From JALEFZ01 sp039820545 (lineage in GTDB: Bacteria; Bacteroidota; Bacteroidia; J057), in NCBI GenBank assembly GCA_039820545.1, contig JBCBPW010000001.1, forward strand, positions 155,981 to 219,980: a DNA stretch of 64,000 nucleotides, read 5' to 3'. The notes beneath the pieces were generated by a model, which did not search any database, was not told the DNA's origin, and saw nothing but the letters and a program-made list of their open reading frames with translations. Positions 36,374 through 45,873 of this stretch are shown here, one piece after another. The position numbers and the translations under genes are program-made. Position 1 is the stretch's first letter; the number at the start of each line of letters is the position of its first letter.

Positions 36374-37732
36374 TTAGACTCCCTCTTTTCGCTCCTTCAG
36401 CATACGATAGATCGTCGAGTGTCCAATGTCCAATTTTTCGGCTACTAGCTTGACATTGTTGTCATATTTAGTCAAAAAGAGATCCACAATCCGATACTTG
36501 TATTCCTCCATTGTGAGTTCCTCTGCCAGGATATTTGCAAACGGATCAAAATTGGAGAATGTAATGGAATCCGCTTCGATCTCATCTCCGTCTGCCATGA
36601 CTGCGGCTAGTTCGATGATGGACTTCAATTCTCGAATGTTCCCTGGATAAGGATAAGCAATCAGTTTCTCCCTAGCCGCCTTACCCAATGTCAAGAATGG
36701 CAAATCATTCTCTTTGCAGAAGCGCTCCAAGAAAAACTTGGAAAGCAGGATGATGTCATTCCCGCGCTCTCGTAGCGGAGGAAGCTCGATCGGTAGCCCG
36801 AATAGACGATAATATAGATCCTCTCGGAAGTTGCCTGCCTTGACCTCTTCTAGAAGGTTCCTGTTTGTGGCCACGATGATGCGCACATCAATTTTGACGG
36901 ATTTATTGGAGCCGATGCGAACGACTTCACGCTCCTGTAGTGCTCGAAGCAGCTTCGCCTGAAAGGTGATATCCATTTCACCGATCTCATCTAAAAATAG
37001 CGTCCCTTTGTGCGCTTCTTCAAACTTCCCAATACGGCGCTGATTCGCCCCTGTAAAGGCTCCTTTCTCATGCCCAAAAAGCTCACTCTCAATCAACTCA
37101 CTCGGAATAGCCGCCATATTCACAGGGATAAATGGCTGATCTTTCCTTTTGGAATTAAAATGTATCGCTTTGGCTACCAACTCCTTACCTGTTCCTGTCT
37201 CGCCCGTTACTGTAACGGTGATATTCGTCTTGATGGCTTTTTCAATTAAGGAAAATACACGACGAATGGCTGGGCTTTGACCGATGATGCTTTTTTCGAA
37301 GTCATACTTCTGCTCCACCTCCCGCTGCAAGGTATTCAGTCGGGTTCTCAGAGAGCGATTCTTACGAATGTGGTTAAGGGTGTTGTGGAGTTTGTCGCGG
37401 ATGTCCTCCGACTTGGTCAGGTAATCATAGGCTCCCTGCTTCAAAAGCTTGACGGCCGTCTCTACATTTTCCTGATCCGACACTACGATTACCTCAATGT
37501 CTGGATTGAATTCTTTGATTTTCTCCAAAACCTCCGCTCCTTCCATATCTGGCAACCCATAATCCAGCGTAATCACTGCAGGGCCTTTGTGAAGCGCTTT
37601 CAAGACCGAGGTCCCATCAGGAAATTTGTCTACCTCATAATCAGGGTTCAGTTCAAGGGTATAGCCGATAAATTCACGGTACCAATCGTCATCCTCGACC
37701 GCATATATCAAAAATGTATCTGAGTCATTCAT
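36374..37732 (-). CDS. NtrC-type sigma-54-dependent response regulator
   Basis: 452 aa. The receiver domain is at residues 1-120 with phospho-acceptor Asp at about 57 (VITLDYGLPD). The AAA+ sigma-54 activator domain is at about 145-380, with Walker A GETGTGKE (177-184), the sigma-54-contacting GAFTGA (about 224-229), and Walker B TLFLDEIGEM. A Fis-type helix-turn-helix lies at the C-terminus (VKLVAEKLDIGHSTIYRML). It activates sigma-54 promoters when phosphorylated. It lies 207 bases downstream of the hybrid histidine kinase gene on the same strand, so the two may be one pathway. Confidence 0.95.
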   Translation of the reverse strand: MNDSDTFLIYAVEDDDWYREFIGYTLELNPDYEVDKFPDGTSVLKALHKGPAVITLDYGLPDMEGAEVLEKIKEFNPDIEVIVVSDQENVETAVKLLKQGAYDYLTKSEDIRDKLHNTLNHIRKNRSLRTRLNTLQREVEQKYDFEKSIIGQSPAIRRVFSLIEKAIKTNITVTVTGETGTGKELVAKAIHFNSKRKDQPFIPVNMAAIPSELIESELFGHEKGAFTGANQRRIGKFEEAHKGTLFLDEIGEMDITFQAKLLRALQEREVVRIGSNKSVKIDVRIIVATNRNLLEEVKAGNFREDLYYRLFGLPIELPPLRERGNDIILLSKFFLERFCKENDLPFLTLGKAAREKLIAYPYPGNIRELKSIIELAAVMADGDEIEADSITFSNFDPFANILAEELTMEEYKYRIVDLFLTKYDNNVKLVAEKLDIGHSTIYRMLKERKEGV

Positions 37733-37939
37733 ATTATTCTGTTCTGTCGCTAAGCTGATAGGAATTGGCAGCTTAGATTCTCGTTCTAGTGTGAGACTTT
37801 TCTATATCTACTCACTAGATTTCTTTGTCCCTACCGAGCCTATTGGATCAATATGACGGTGCAGATGACCTTCTTAGCTCTACAAGGTAAAACTAACAGC
37901 CATTCTCTTAAAATTACAGGCTTAAACCCAAAAATTCTC

Positions 37940-40258
37940 CTAAGCCATTTGCTGGATCTCCTTCGCTACCTGAACTTTGGCTGTATCCAATTGATCCCTT
38001 AGTAATAGGATGCGCTGCGGAATATCCCCTGTATTGCCCCCTGTCTCTGCATCTTGCTGGACGGACTTGAGGGTACTTACGATTTCGGCAAATTCAAGGT
38101 GTCGCTGGGCGGGGAGCATCCTGTGTGCGACTTTGGCGACTTGCTGCCAGTCTTTTTGTTGAGAAGCTTGTGCCAGCTCTTGATAGTTGGGATCAACCAA
38201 ATCTAGGTACTGCTGGAGCATTTTTTTCATCATGCCCTTGTTGCCCTGAGTCATGGACTTCAAGAGTTTAAATGAAGGATTATTCATTGTGGCTGAGGAA
38301 TCTGAAATTTCGAGTAAAGTGATAAGCGTATCTTGTAATGCCTCGGGACGGAAAGGTTTGAGCAAATAGCTGTCCATTCCGACTGAGTAAGCATGGGTAA
38401 TTTCTCTCTGCGAGCTAGTCGCTGTCAGTGCCACGATCGGTAAGTCCAACCCCAGGGTTTTGCGCACATAAATGGTTGCGGAGATCCCATCTCGTTCGGG
38501 CATCTGCAAGTCCATCAAAATCACATCAAACTGGGTATCTTTCTGTAGGATTTCGACTACTTCTTGTCCATTGGCAGCCTGGACCACATCCATTTGGATC
38601 TCTGATAGGATGAAGGAAACTAACTCTCTATTGTAGGCGTCATCATCTGCCAAGAGCGCACGTTTGCCGATCAGGCCAGGATGTGGAAGGAAGGGCTTGT
38701 CTTCTTCTTCTTCCTTTTTGATTCCTTGCGCCAGCTCATAGGGTAGCACCAATTGAATCGTTGTCCCCTGCCCAGGCTCACTGTCCAACTGGATATTGCC
38801 CCCATGCATAGAGGTAAGTTTCTGCGTAATCGAAAGCCCTAACCCTGTCCCCCCATACTTGCGAGAAGTACTGGTATCTGCTTGGATGAAGTCTTTGAAA
38901 ATCTGCTCTTGCTGGTCTTTGGCTATCCCGATTCCAGTATCCTTGACCTCAAATATCATCCAGTGTTTGGTATGCTCCACGGGACCTTGGGCCACTCGAA
39001 TAGATACCTCGCCTTCAGAAGTGAACTTCATGGCATTTCCCACCAGATTGAGCAACATCTGTTTGAGTCGGAGAGGATCTCCCACAAGTGCTTCAGGAAG
39101 CTCCTCCTCCAGGTGAATATTCAAGCTGATCCCTTTTTCTTGAGCCTTGAGTTTGAATAGCTCACACACCTCCTCAGCAATAGACTTGGGATTAAAAGGG
39201 CTGGACTCCAAGGTAAAGTTTCCAGACTCTAGTTTTGAGTAATCTAGGACATCATTGATAAGGGACAAGAGCAGATCAGCGGAGTGACGGATGGGTTGGA
39301 GGAGATACTTCTGGTGTGTATTCAACTCGGTCTGATGCAGTCGATCCGCAAAGCCTATGACGGCATTCATGGGTGTCCGCATCTCATGGCTCATATTTGC
39401 AAGAAACTCCTCTTTGGCTTTGGCCAGTTTTTCCGCTCGTGCTTTCTCTTCATGCAGTTGTAGTTCGAGCTGGTGGTTGCGTTCTAAGTCCCGCAGGATT
39501 TTGGCGAGGAAGAAACCAAAGACCGAGAGGATCAACACAGCGGATGAGGCGATGAATATGGTCGCTTGTCTCGCGCTCGTTCTGACTTCGGTTTCTTTTT
39601 GATTCTTCTCATCCTGCAACACCCCTTCCAGTATGTCTACATACAAAATGAGTTCATCTGCTTTGATCTGGTCTTGCTTTGCAAGAAGTTCCAAGCTGTC
39701 TTTGTAGGTTTGAAACTCCGCTGCAACCTTTCGATTGTATTTCTGGATGGTTTCGTAGGGATCAATATCATATGCTTCGCTTCCCCCAGGTACCCTGGTC
39801 GAGTCTGATGGAATCCATCCAGGTCCCCGCTCGATTTTCTCTGCTTCGGGCGCTTTAGACGCAATACGAATGATTTCATTGAGGAGTACTCTTCGCTGTT
39901 TGATGAGGCTATGTATCTTCTCACTGAGCTTAGGTACCGTATCACTTGTCCCTTGATAGCGTGCCACCATATTCTCGAGGGACAGCTTATCGATCATCTG
40001 ATTCACCGCATCGTAGCCTCTCAGGTCCTTTTCTACTGTTGTCATCACAAAGGTACGCGCTGAGACAGATGCTTGAGACATGCGCCCTGCGAGATTTTCG
40101 ACGTAGGCTAGATACTCATCTGAGGCAGGTACCTCTGTCACAAGGTTTCGCATCCTGGTCAAGTGATAGTAGGCAAGCGTTCCCATCGTAGCAATTGCCA
40201 AGAAGGCTGCCACAAAACCTAATGAAATCAAGGGAATTACGGATCGTTTCTTCTGCAT
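37940..40258 (-). CDS. Hybrid sensor histidine kinase with receiver and HPt domains
   Basis: 772 aa. Two membrane segments (about 10-30 and 232-254) enclose a about 200-residue helical periplasmic sensor of four-helix type. A coiled stretch follows, then HisKA with SHEMRTPMNAV (His about 291), HATPase with N-box NLVGNAMKF, DTGIGI and GTGLGL, and a receiver domain with Asp at about 583 (VILMDLQMPE). A C-terminal HPt domain has His at about 712 (KVAHRMLPAQ). This is a full internal phosphorelay whose HPt could pass phosphate to the NtrC-type regulator next door. The signal is unknown. Confidence 0.93.
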   Translation of the reverse strand: MQKKRSVIPLISLGFVAAFLAIATMGTLAYYHLTRMRNLVTEVPASDEYLAYVENLAGRMSQASVSARTFVMTTVEKDLRGYDAVNQMIDKLSLENMVARYQGTSDTVPKLSEKIHSLIKQRRVLLNEIIRIASKAPEAEKIERGPGWIPSDSTRVPGGSEAYDIDPYETIQKYNRKVAAEFQTYKDSLELLAKQDQIKADELILYVDILEGVLQDEKNQKETEVRTSARQATIFIASSAVLILSVFGFFLAKILRDLERNHQLELQLHEEKARAEKLAKAKEEFLANMSHEMRTPMNAVIGFADRLHQTELNTHQKYLLQPIRHSADLLLSLINDVLDYSKLESGNFTLESSPFNPKSIAEEVCELFKLKAQEKGISLNIHLEEELPEALVGDPLRLKQMLLNLVGNAMKFTSEGEVSIRVAQGPVEHTKHWMIFEVKDTGIGIAKDQQEQIFKDFIQADTSTSRKYGGTGLGLSITQKLTSMHGGNIQLDSEPGQGTTIQLVLPYELAQGIKKEEEEDKPFLPHPGLIGKRALLADDDAYNRELVSFILSEIQMDVVQAANGQEVVEILQKDTQFDVILMDLQMPERDGISATIYVRKTLGLDLPIVALTATSSQREITHAYSVGMDSYLLKPFRPEALQDTLITLLEISDSSATMNNPSFKLLKSMTQGNKGMMKKMLQQYLDLVDPNYQELAQASQQKDWQQVAKVAHRMLPAQRHLEFAEIVSTLKSVQQDAETGGNTGDIPQRILLLRDQLDTAKVQVAKEIQQMA

Positions 40259-40716
40259 ATCGGCCTAGTTCTAATCAAAAAGAGAGTAGAGAAAGCTTGG
40301 GGGATTCATCATATGTCTTTACGAATTATGGTTGGGCAATCACTATAAATGGTGAGTTTAGTCATCCTATAAAGTTACTAAAAGTGGTTCCTAACAAATA
40401 TTGATTCTGCAAAAATATTATTAGGAAGCTCAACTAATGATTATCTTAAAAAATACATTCATTCGAAGTTCCTGTCACAACTGAACTTCTTTATAGCACC
40501 CCCATGAGATCCTACCTAGGAGAAGCGTGATTACAAAGACTTTGCGTTCCTCCCCACAGATCCGAAGGCTACAAGCCCTGATAAACATACGCCCAGGAGT
40601 GTTCTAGGACCTCCCCTTTTATCTGCCTAAATGTAAACAAAGGAATCCAGTAAAAGGAATTTATCATCAGTTGCTTTTTCAAACCCTATATTTCATCATA
40701 ACAAGAGCCAAGGGTC
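40259..40716. other. Intergenic region between divergent genes, no gene seen
   Basis: 458 bases between the hybrid kinase (leftward) and the gene at 40717 (rightward). It presumably holds both promoters. I see no tRNA, long repeat or credible frame. Confidence 0.4.
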
Positions 40717-41259
40717 ATGAACAAAAACCATCATTTGTCTTCCCACGTTCCTCCTCTATCTTATGAGGTTTGTCTTTCTGTTGCTCTGGAAATTCTCGAA
40801 GGTCAATCCTACACACGGCATGACTATCTCCTATTTTTGCCAACTCTACAAGCGACCTGTGGAGCATATCCCGAAAAAGCGGATCTCCACTTTTTACGTG
40901 GTGTTTTCCACCTCAAGCTCAGTCAGATAGAAAAGGCTGAAATACTTGTATATCAATGTCTCAACAAAAGCTGTGCTTGCGTACTCTATCTAGCCCTTCT
41001 AGGAATGATCAAAAATGCCCATCAGCACTCAAGGGAAGCCATCCCCTTTCTTTGTTATGCACGGGCAAAGTACAACGCACATCTTTCCATTTTGCAGATC
41101 ATCAACAAAGCTACCACACTCAGTTTTGCACAAATGCCTTTAGACATCCGTGAGCAAGAGCAAGAGGTACAGGCACTTTTTGAAACAGCGTTACCAGACC
41201 TTCCCTTTTCACTATCAGAGGATACCTTACCCTCTCTAGATGATGAAGAGGTCATCTAA
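40717..41259 (+). CDS. Protein of unknown function, TPR-like
   Basis: 180 aa with no signal peptide. Residues about 55-120 (ADLHFLRGVFHLKLSQIEKAEILVYQCLNKS, then LYLALLGMIKNAHQHSREAIPFLCYARAKY) have the helix-pair rhythm of tetratricopeptide repeats. The C-terminus is acidic. TPR proteins are usually scaffolds. It stands alone, with a terminator after it. The family is not recognised. Confidence 0.55.
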   Translation: MNKNHHLSSHVPPLSYEVCLSVALEILEGQSYTRHDYLLFLPTLQATCGAYPEKADLHFLRGVFHLKLSQIEKAEILVYQCLNKSCACVLYLALLGMIKNAHQHSREAIPFLCYARAKYNAHLSILQIINKATTLSFAQMPLDIREQEQEVQALFETALPDLPFSLSEDTLPSLDDEEVI

Positions 41260-41281
41260 TCCCCTTATGACGTTGCTAAAA

Positions 41282-41314
41282 GAAACAGTCGGTCATTGAG
41301 ATCGGCTGTTTTTT
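41282..41314 (+). terminator. Intrinsic terminator between convergent genes
   Basis: AACAGTCGGTC and GATCGGCTGTT pair (two G-T pairs) around ATTGA, followed by TTTTTTAT. It serves the gene ending at 41259. Confidence 0.75.
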
Positions 41315-42368
41315 ATACGCCGATCTCTATCTCTATGTCCTCAGATATGGGGATTGTCTGGCACACCAGTATCTTCCCCAATTCTACTTCAAAATCGAGC
41401 AAAGCGGCTGGATTTTGCATCTTTACCTCCCCCGTTTTCAATCTCCCCATACAGGTAGCACAAGTTCCTCGCTTGCAAGCGTAGGGAAAGTCTAATCCCT
41501 GCGCAAGTCCTGCATCCAACAAGGTCTGACCAGGAGGCACCCAGACTTCGTGTACTTCCCCCAACCATTTAACCTTTACTTTATAAGTCGGTCCGCTGGC
41601 GGCTGCTTGATCTGTCTGCATCTCTTCATCTACCTGAAAGGCTTCCTGTTTGATAGCAGCTGCTGGAACATTCAGTTGACGCAGGTTTTTCTGGATCTTG
41701 GCCATCATAGAAGAAGGCCCACAAAGGAAGTGCGTCTCTGGGAGTACAGGTTCCTCTCTCAGTTCCTCGTAAATAGCTCCCACATCCTCTAGGCGACCCA
41801 AGCGCGCTTCATTGACTCTCGTATTCGTCTCTCTAGAAAGGAAGTGGACAACTTGTAATCGATCAGAAAATCTATCAGACAACTCTTCTAATTGATCCTT
41901 AAAGATGATGTCTTCTTCCGTTTTATTGCCATATATCAAACTCACCCGACTATGTGGCTCTTGGTAGAGTATCCCCTTCAAGATAGACATGAGGGGGGTG
42001 ATGCCACTACCTGCTCCCCACAACCAGATATGCCTAGTATTTTTGACAGAAAAATGTGTAAGAAATCTCCCTGAAGGTCGCAAGAAAGAAACCTTTGTTC
42101 CCACCTGCCAGTGATCATGAATATAGTTGGAAACGATTCCTCCAGGCACACGCTTTACTGTGATGGACAAATAGGCCTCTAATCCTGGCGTACTGCTGAT
42201 TGAGTAAGAACGCCAATAGCTCTCTTCCTCGATTTCCACCTTTATCGTGAGGTACTGACCTGCGTAATAATGGATGCGGTCCACCTTAGGTTGGGTAAAA
42301 CATATCGTAAGGGTATCTGCTGTTTCTTGTCTTATGTCCGCAATCGGTAAAAGAAATGATTTCATCAT
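41313..42368 (-). CDS. PaaE/ferredoxin-NADP reductase-like flavoprotein with 2Fe-2S domain
   Basis: 351 aa. The order is FAD-binding domain (YWRSYSISSTPG), NAD(P)-binding domain (LWGAGSGITPLMSIL, later HFLCGPSSMM), then a plant-type 2Fe-2S ferredoxin domain (YACKRGTCATCMGRL and a fourth Cys in ILVCQ). This is the layout of PaaE-type reductases, which pass electrons from NAD(P)H to oxygenases or other acceptors. No paa genes are nearby, so the partner is unknown. It is 31 bases downstream of the LETM1-like gene on the same strand, which suggests co-transcription. Confidence 0.9.
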   Translation of the reverse strand: MMKSFLLPIADIRQETADTLTICFTQPKVDRIHYYAGQYLTIKVEIEEESYWRSYSISSTPGLEAYLSITVKRVPGGIVSNYIHDHWQVGTKVSFLRPSGRFLTHFSVKNTRHIWLWGAGSGITPLMSILKGILYQEPHSRVSLIYGNKTEEDIIFKDQLEELSDRFSDRLQVVHFLSRETNTRVNEARLGRLEDVGAIYEELREEPVLPETHFLCGPSSMMAKIQKNLRQLNVPAAAIKQEAFQVDEEMQTDQAAASGPTYKVKVKWLGEVHEVWVPPGQTLLDAGLAQGLDFPYACKRGTCATCMGRLKTGEVKMQNPAALLDFEVELGKILVCQTIPISEDIEIEIGV

Positions 42369-42399
42369 ATAAGTCCCTCTAAAGGCTCCTTCACCTCAT

Positions 42400-43722
42400 T
42401 TAAGATGGCTTTTCCTCCTCCTTGGGAGGTTTAGGCCGTGTTTCATTTTCTCTAAATGAACTCGGATACAAGATATATTTTGGGATGATGCGCAGCAAAA
42501 TCGGGAGCGTAATCGATCCAAAAGGCAGCATAAAAATCGTGAAGGCAGGAATGCTTCTAAGGATGTCCAATAATTGTTCTCGTACCTTTTCCCACTCTTC
42601 TTCAGACAGCTCTCGCACAGAGGATTGCCTTAACAAGTACACCAATTCTCTACTCTCCTGGATTTCCTCAGCAATCATACGTTGGTTCTTGCGAACAATG
42701 ATTCTCATCCGATGGATCATTCGTTCGCTGACAATGCGGTAGTTTTGCTTGATTTGTAGGTAATGAACATGATCGAGGGAGCGGCTGATAAAACCTCTTA
42801 CATTGTCGATACTATCGAGAAGCTCCTGTTCTGACAACTCCATTTTGATGGCAAGATCCATCAAAAAGCCTTCCTCTTCCTCATTGATGGTCCGTTTAGC
42901 CCAAATCGTCAGTATGGCGAGTTCGAGAAAATACTTCTTTAGTAGCCATGTCGACATGAAACTCATATCGATATCCTCTACTGTCACGACATCCCTTAGC
43001 ATTTTGGTTGCCTGTCGCTTTTGGGGAGCAGGAAGGTGTGCCGATTGGAGGAAAAAGTTAAAAAGGGTACGCTCAAAGGTGGTCACCTTTCCATCAGAGT
43101 GAGCCGCTGCGGCGATGACTTTGAGGATTCTCATTCGGGCGTCAATCCCCAACTTACGCAGCGTCTGATCATCAAAGGTAAAATCGCCTTGCTTCCATTG
43201 CACAAAGAAAATCAGGTCGAAAAAGAGCAAACTATTGTGGAAAAAAGAAGTCCAGAAGTTTCGCCAATCATATTGGATACTGATCCGCTTATCCAACACA
43301 TATTCTAATTGAGAAACAGGATCTTTCCGCTTTCCAAGAAAAGTTCTTGACGAATCATGGTATAACCGAAAATTGCTCTTATAAAACGTAAGAATGTCCT
43401 GCGTCACTGCCTCAAAATTATGCAGTATGGGTTGCCCTTGGTCGAAATGGTAAAACAGTCCTGCACTGAAGAAGGCTTCAGTGAGCAGCACTTTGACCTT
43501 GTCCTTCTCGGACCATTCTCCCGCTCTTGGGTGCGGTGGTTCGATAAAGTCAATAGGATACCCGTACATCAGTCCTGTAGGCTGGACGATGTGGTACATA
43601 TAGACAAAGGGATCCACCGTATCCAGGATATGTGTAGCCGAGGCCATTGCATCCAGCCCGCGCTTTTGAGAAGCGCGGTGGGTCATATAAGCTTTAAGCC
43701 ATCCTTTGTCGCGAGGATTCAT
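42400..43722 (-). CDS. LETM1-related protein with TerB-like domain
   Basis: 440 aa. The middle contains a TerB-like helical segment (MRILKVIAAAAHSDGKVTTFERTLFNFFL). The C-terminus has the LETM1-like motif REQLLDILRSIPAFTIFMLPFGSITLPILLRI with one membrane-compatible segment, ending in a Pro/Lys/Glu-rich tail. Bacteroidota proteins of this type are annotated as LETM1-related and biofilm-associated. The biochemical role is not known; mitochondrial LETM1 is involved in ion and volume homeostasis. Probably co-transcribed with the reductase downstream. Confidence 0.75.
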   Translation of the reverse strand: MNPRDKGWLKAYMTHRASQKRGLDAMASATHILDTVDPFVYMYHIVQPTGLMYGYPIDFIEPPHPRAGEWSEKDKVKVLLTEAFFSAGLFYHFDQGQPILHNFEAVTQDILTFYKSNFRLYHDSSRTFLGKRKDPVSQLEYVLDKRISIQYDWRNFWTSFFHNSLLFFDLIFFVQWKQGDFTFDDQTLRKLGIDARMRILKVIAAAAHSDGKVTTFERTLFNFFLQSAHLPAPQKRQATKMLRDVVTVEDIDMSFMSTWLLKKYFLELAILTIWAKRTINEEEEGFLMDLAIKMELSEQELLDSIDNVRGFISRSLDHVHYLQIKQNYRIVSERMIHRMRIIVRKNQRMIAEEIQESRELVYLLRQSSVRELSEEEWEKVREQLLDILRSIPAFTIFMLPFGSITLPILLRIIPKYILYPSSFRENETRPKPPKEEEKPS

Positions 43723-43890
43723 TTGGGTGGTGGTGGTCTGAAAATTACATACAAATATCAGGCTACGCTTTGAATATTCTGTAGCCTGATTCCATTTTAT
43801 TTTGGTAGTACTTCCGTATTTACGCTGATCTGATGATGGGGGATCGCTTCCCTAAAGTCAATGATCAATCAACAGGAGTGGTTCGGGTAT

Positions 43891-44616
43891 TTACTCATCT
43901 TCTCCTGTGATGGGAATATCTTGCGGAGGATTTTTACCCTCTGTCTTATTTTCATCAGGAAACCATTCTTCTCCCAGATTCTTCCCGAGAGAGCCTCCAC
44001 TCATCGCGCCAAACATAGAGAACATGTATCCGACCATAAAGCCAAAAGTGGTACCAAGTCCTGGCACGACAGAGCCAAGCATTGCACCAGCAGAAGCTCC
44101 TGCGATGGCACCGCCTACGCTTCCAGCATTTTCAATGGACTTCACTTTATAGTCTCGATAGGTAAGTTTGCCATTCGCAAGGCTAAGGGTATGCGTAGTC
44201 TGGTCTACCAGACCGAAGGCCATAGAACCCAAAAAGTTATTGCGCATCAAACGCTTGAGCGCTTCTTGTCCCCACTTCTTGGCAACATAATGTTTGACAC
44301 CTTCTACAAAAGTCAGAGCAGCCGCTGTGCGAATGCCTCCTTTCATCGCTTCTTGTGTCCCTTTTTGTATAACTCGATAGGTAAATTGGGCCTCACTTAA
44401 TTTTCCGTTCTGGAACTCCTCTAGGCTTTTTCCTCCTTCTCTCATCATCCCATTGATTCCCGCAGAAATGGCAGCTACAGCCGCGTTGAGTGGAATCTCG
44501 ATGATCATAGGAATCTGTGGCTCTGGCGGTTGGTCCTGTCCTTCCCAGTCTACGGGCAAAATATATAATCTAGAGAAGGTATTTGAATTTGTCGCCTGAT
44601 TTTTCTTCACTTCCAT
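43891..44616 (-). CDS. Protein of unknown function with glycine-zipper segment
   Basis: 241 aa with no signal peptide. The second half holds a Gly/Ala-rich hydrophobic stretch with glycine-zipper spacing (GGAIAGASAGAMLGSVVPG, then FGFMVGYMFSMFGAMSGGSLGKNLG), which may insert in a membrane. The start has a cluster of prolines (DQPPEPQIPMIIEIP). Segments resembling proteins with internal helical repeats (SLEEFQNGKLSEAQFTYRVI) are present. The family is not recognised. It is on the same strand as the next two leftward genes, with a 168-base gap. Confidence 0.55.
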   Translation of the reverse strand: MEVKKNQATNSNTFSRLYILPVDWEGQDQPPEPQIPMIIEIPLNAAVAAISAGINGMMREGGKSLEEFQNGKLSEAQFTYRVIQKGTQEAMKGGIRTAAALTFVEGVKHYVAKKWGQEALKRLMRNNFLGSMAFGLVDQTTHTLSLANGKLTYRDYKVKSIENAGSVGGAIAGASAGAMLGSVVPGLGTTFGFMVGYMFSMFGAMSGGSLGKNLGEEWFPDENKTEGKNPPQDIPITGEDE

Positions 44617-44778
44617 ACCAACAATCTTATCTAATCACCAGTACGGAATTTACAGAAGCTTGGTTGTTTTCGCAAACGATATCTGACCATATGTTAGATC
44701 TTTTGTATGGCGCGTGGAGATTCGATGTAAAACCTGCCCACCTCCAGACCTAATTTTATACAGATTTTGGTATTTGCC

Positions 44779-45252
44779 TCAATTCGCTCTGTAGACGCAG
44801 AGGTAGGATTCAAGCCAGCCATTGAAAGCAAGTCCCTCTCCTGCTGTGTTGAGGATGCCAGCCACCCACTCTGGTCTGTCTAGCCAGAAGCCCAATCTCG
44901 CTTTTTCATTCACAGGCAATGAACTATAAAAGTTGTCCAACATAATTTGAGATTCTCTTGGAGAAGGTTTGAGGTGGATGTTTCCATACTGAATCATGGC
45001 TTGTTGGAGTGTGACGAAGTCTCCCATGTAAAAAGGAGCTAGCCATGCATACACATGTGCATTCACTTTTTGGATATCTAATTTCATCTGGTTTTCATAC
45101 CAATCTCTTTTATCATGCCATTGGGAGACAATATATCCATCAGAATTCCCCACTTTTGAAATGCAGAGCGTCGATTTTTGAAGGCGCGTATAGCATTGCT
45201 CGATACGTAATAAGACGGGGTGTAGCTGTTGAAATTCTTGCCAAGAGCGCAT
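44779..45252 (-). CDS. Hypothetical protein
   Basis: 157 aa, cytosolic by composition, with no motif I recognise. It is rich in aromatic residues (QWHDKRDWYENQM, VYAWLAPFYMGDF, GFWLDRPEWVAGIL). Reading-frame length and protein-like composition support a real gene. It is the first gene of the leftward group 45.2-41.3 kb. Confidence 0.5.
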   Translation of the reverse strand: MRSWQEFQQLHPVLLRIEQCYTRLQKSTLCISKVGNSDGYIVSQWHDKRDWYENQMKLDIQKVNAHVYAWLAPFYMGDFVTLQQAMIQYGNIHLKPSPRESQIMLDNFYSSLPVNEKARLGFWLDRPEWVAGILNTAGEGLAFNGWLESYLCVYRAN

Positions 45253-45873
45253 AAAGACTGTCTGTTATCTAGTTTTTAGGACGAGGTGTAAGTTTTACTC
45301 GAAAAGCTGTCGTTTTCTTCAGGTGTATGAAAAAAGATACCTACTGACTGCGCTTTAAGACATCTTTTTAGATAAATAGTTCCTTTTTTCCGTTTTTTGT
45401 ACCAAAAATCAAATATTCCTGCTGGTTTCTCGTGTTAAATACAGCTTTGGGCTAGCTGCAATACGATCCTCAATTTTGTTGAGAATCGAATACTGGAAAG
45501 CATCTTTGGTGCTTTCCATTTTTTTAAGTTAAGCGCCCTCACAAAGTCTTATGCTACAATAGTTCCACAGGATTTACTTCAATTATTGAGGCAGATAAGA
45601 GACGGGCCATCTAGATCTACACCAGATAATTCATATTAGGCTTCCGTAATCGGTTACGCTACAGTCTCATAGGACTTTCCAAAAAAATATTTTTCCTCCT
45701 TTTACATTTCTATTTTCGGCCTAAAGATTTCCCATTCAGCTATTTAGATATGAAGATGGCTAATTCTACCATTTGTATGGGCTAAACCAAAGACATTATC
45801 TACTTGAAAAAGCAGGCATTTCCCCTAATTTAGCTCCGAAAATTTTCGGTAACTCTCCAATATTTTACCACAG
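45253..45873. other. 621-base region before the glucan phosphorylase, with an orphan terminator
   Basis: No gene is seen. On the plus strand, GGAAAGCA, loop TCTTTGG, TGCTTTCC, then ATTTTTTT (45495-45525) is a textbook terminator. Both flanking genes point away from it (leftward gene starting at 45252, rightward gene at 45874). Just ahead are smaller stems (CTCAA/TTGAG; AGCT/AGCT), so a structured small RNA of roughly 100 nt at about 45430-45525 is possible. No exact TAnnTTTG box was found upstream. Confidence 0.4.
45495..45525 (+). terminator. Orphan rightward intrinsic terminator
   Basis: Perfect 8-bp stem with a 7-base loop and seven T residues, with no annotated gene upstream on this strand. 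See the surrounding region entry. Confidence 0.75.
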
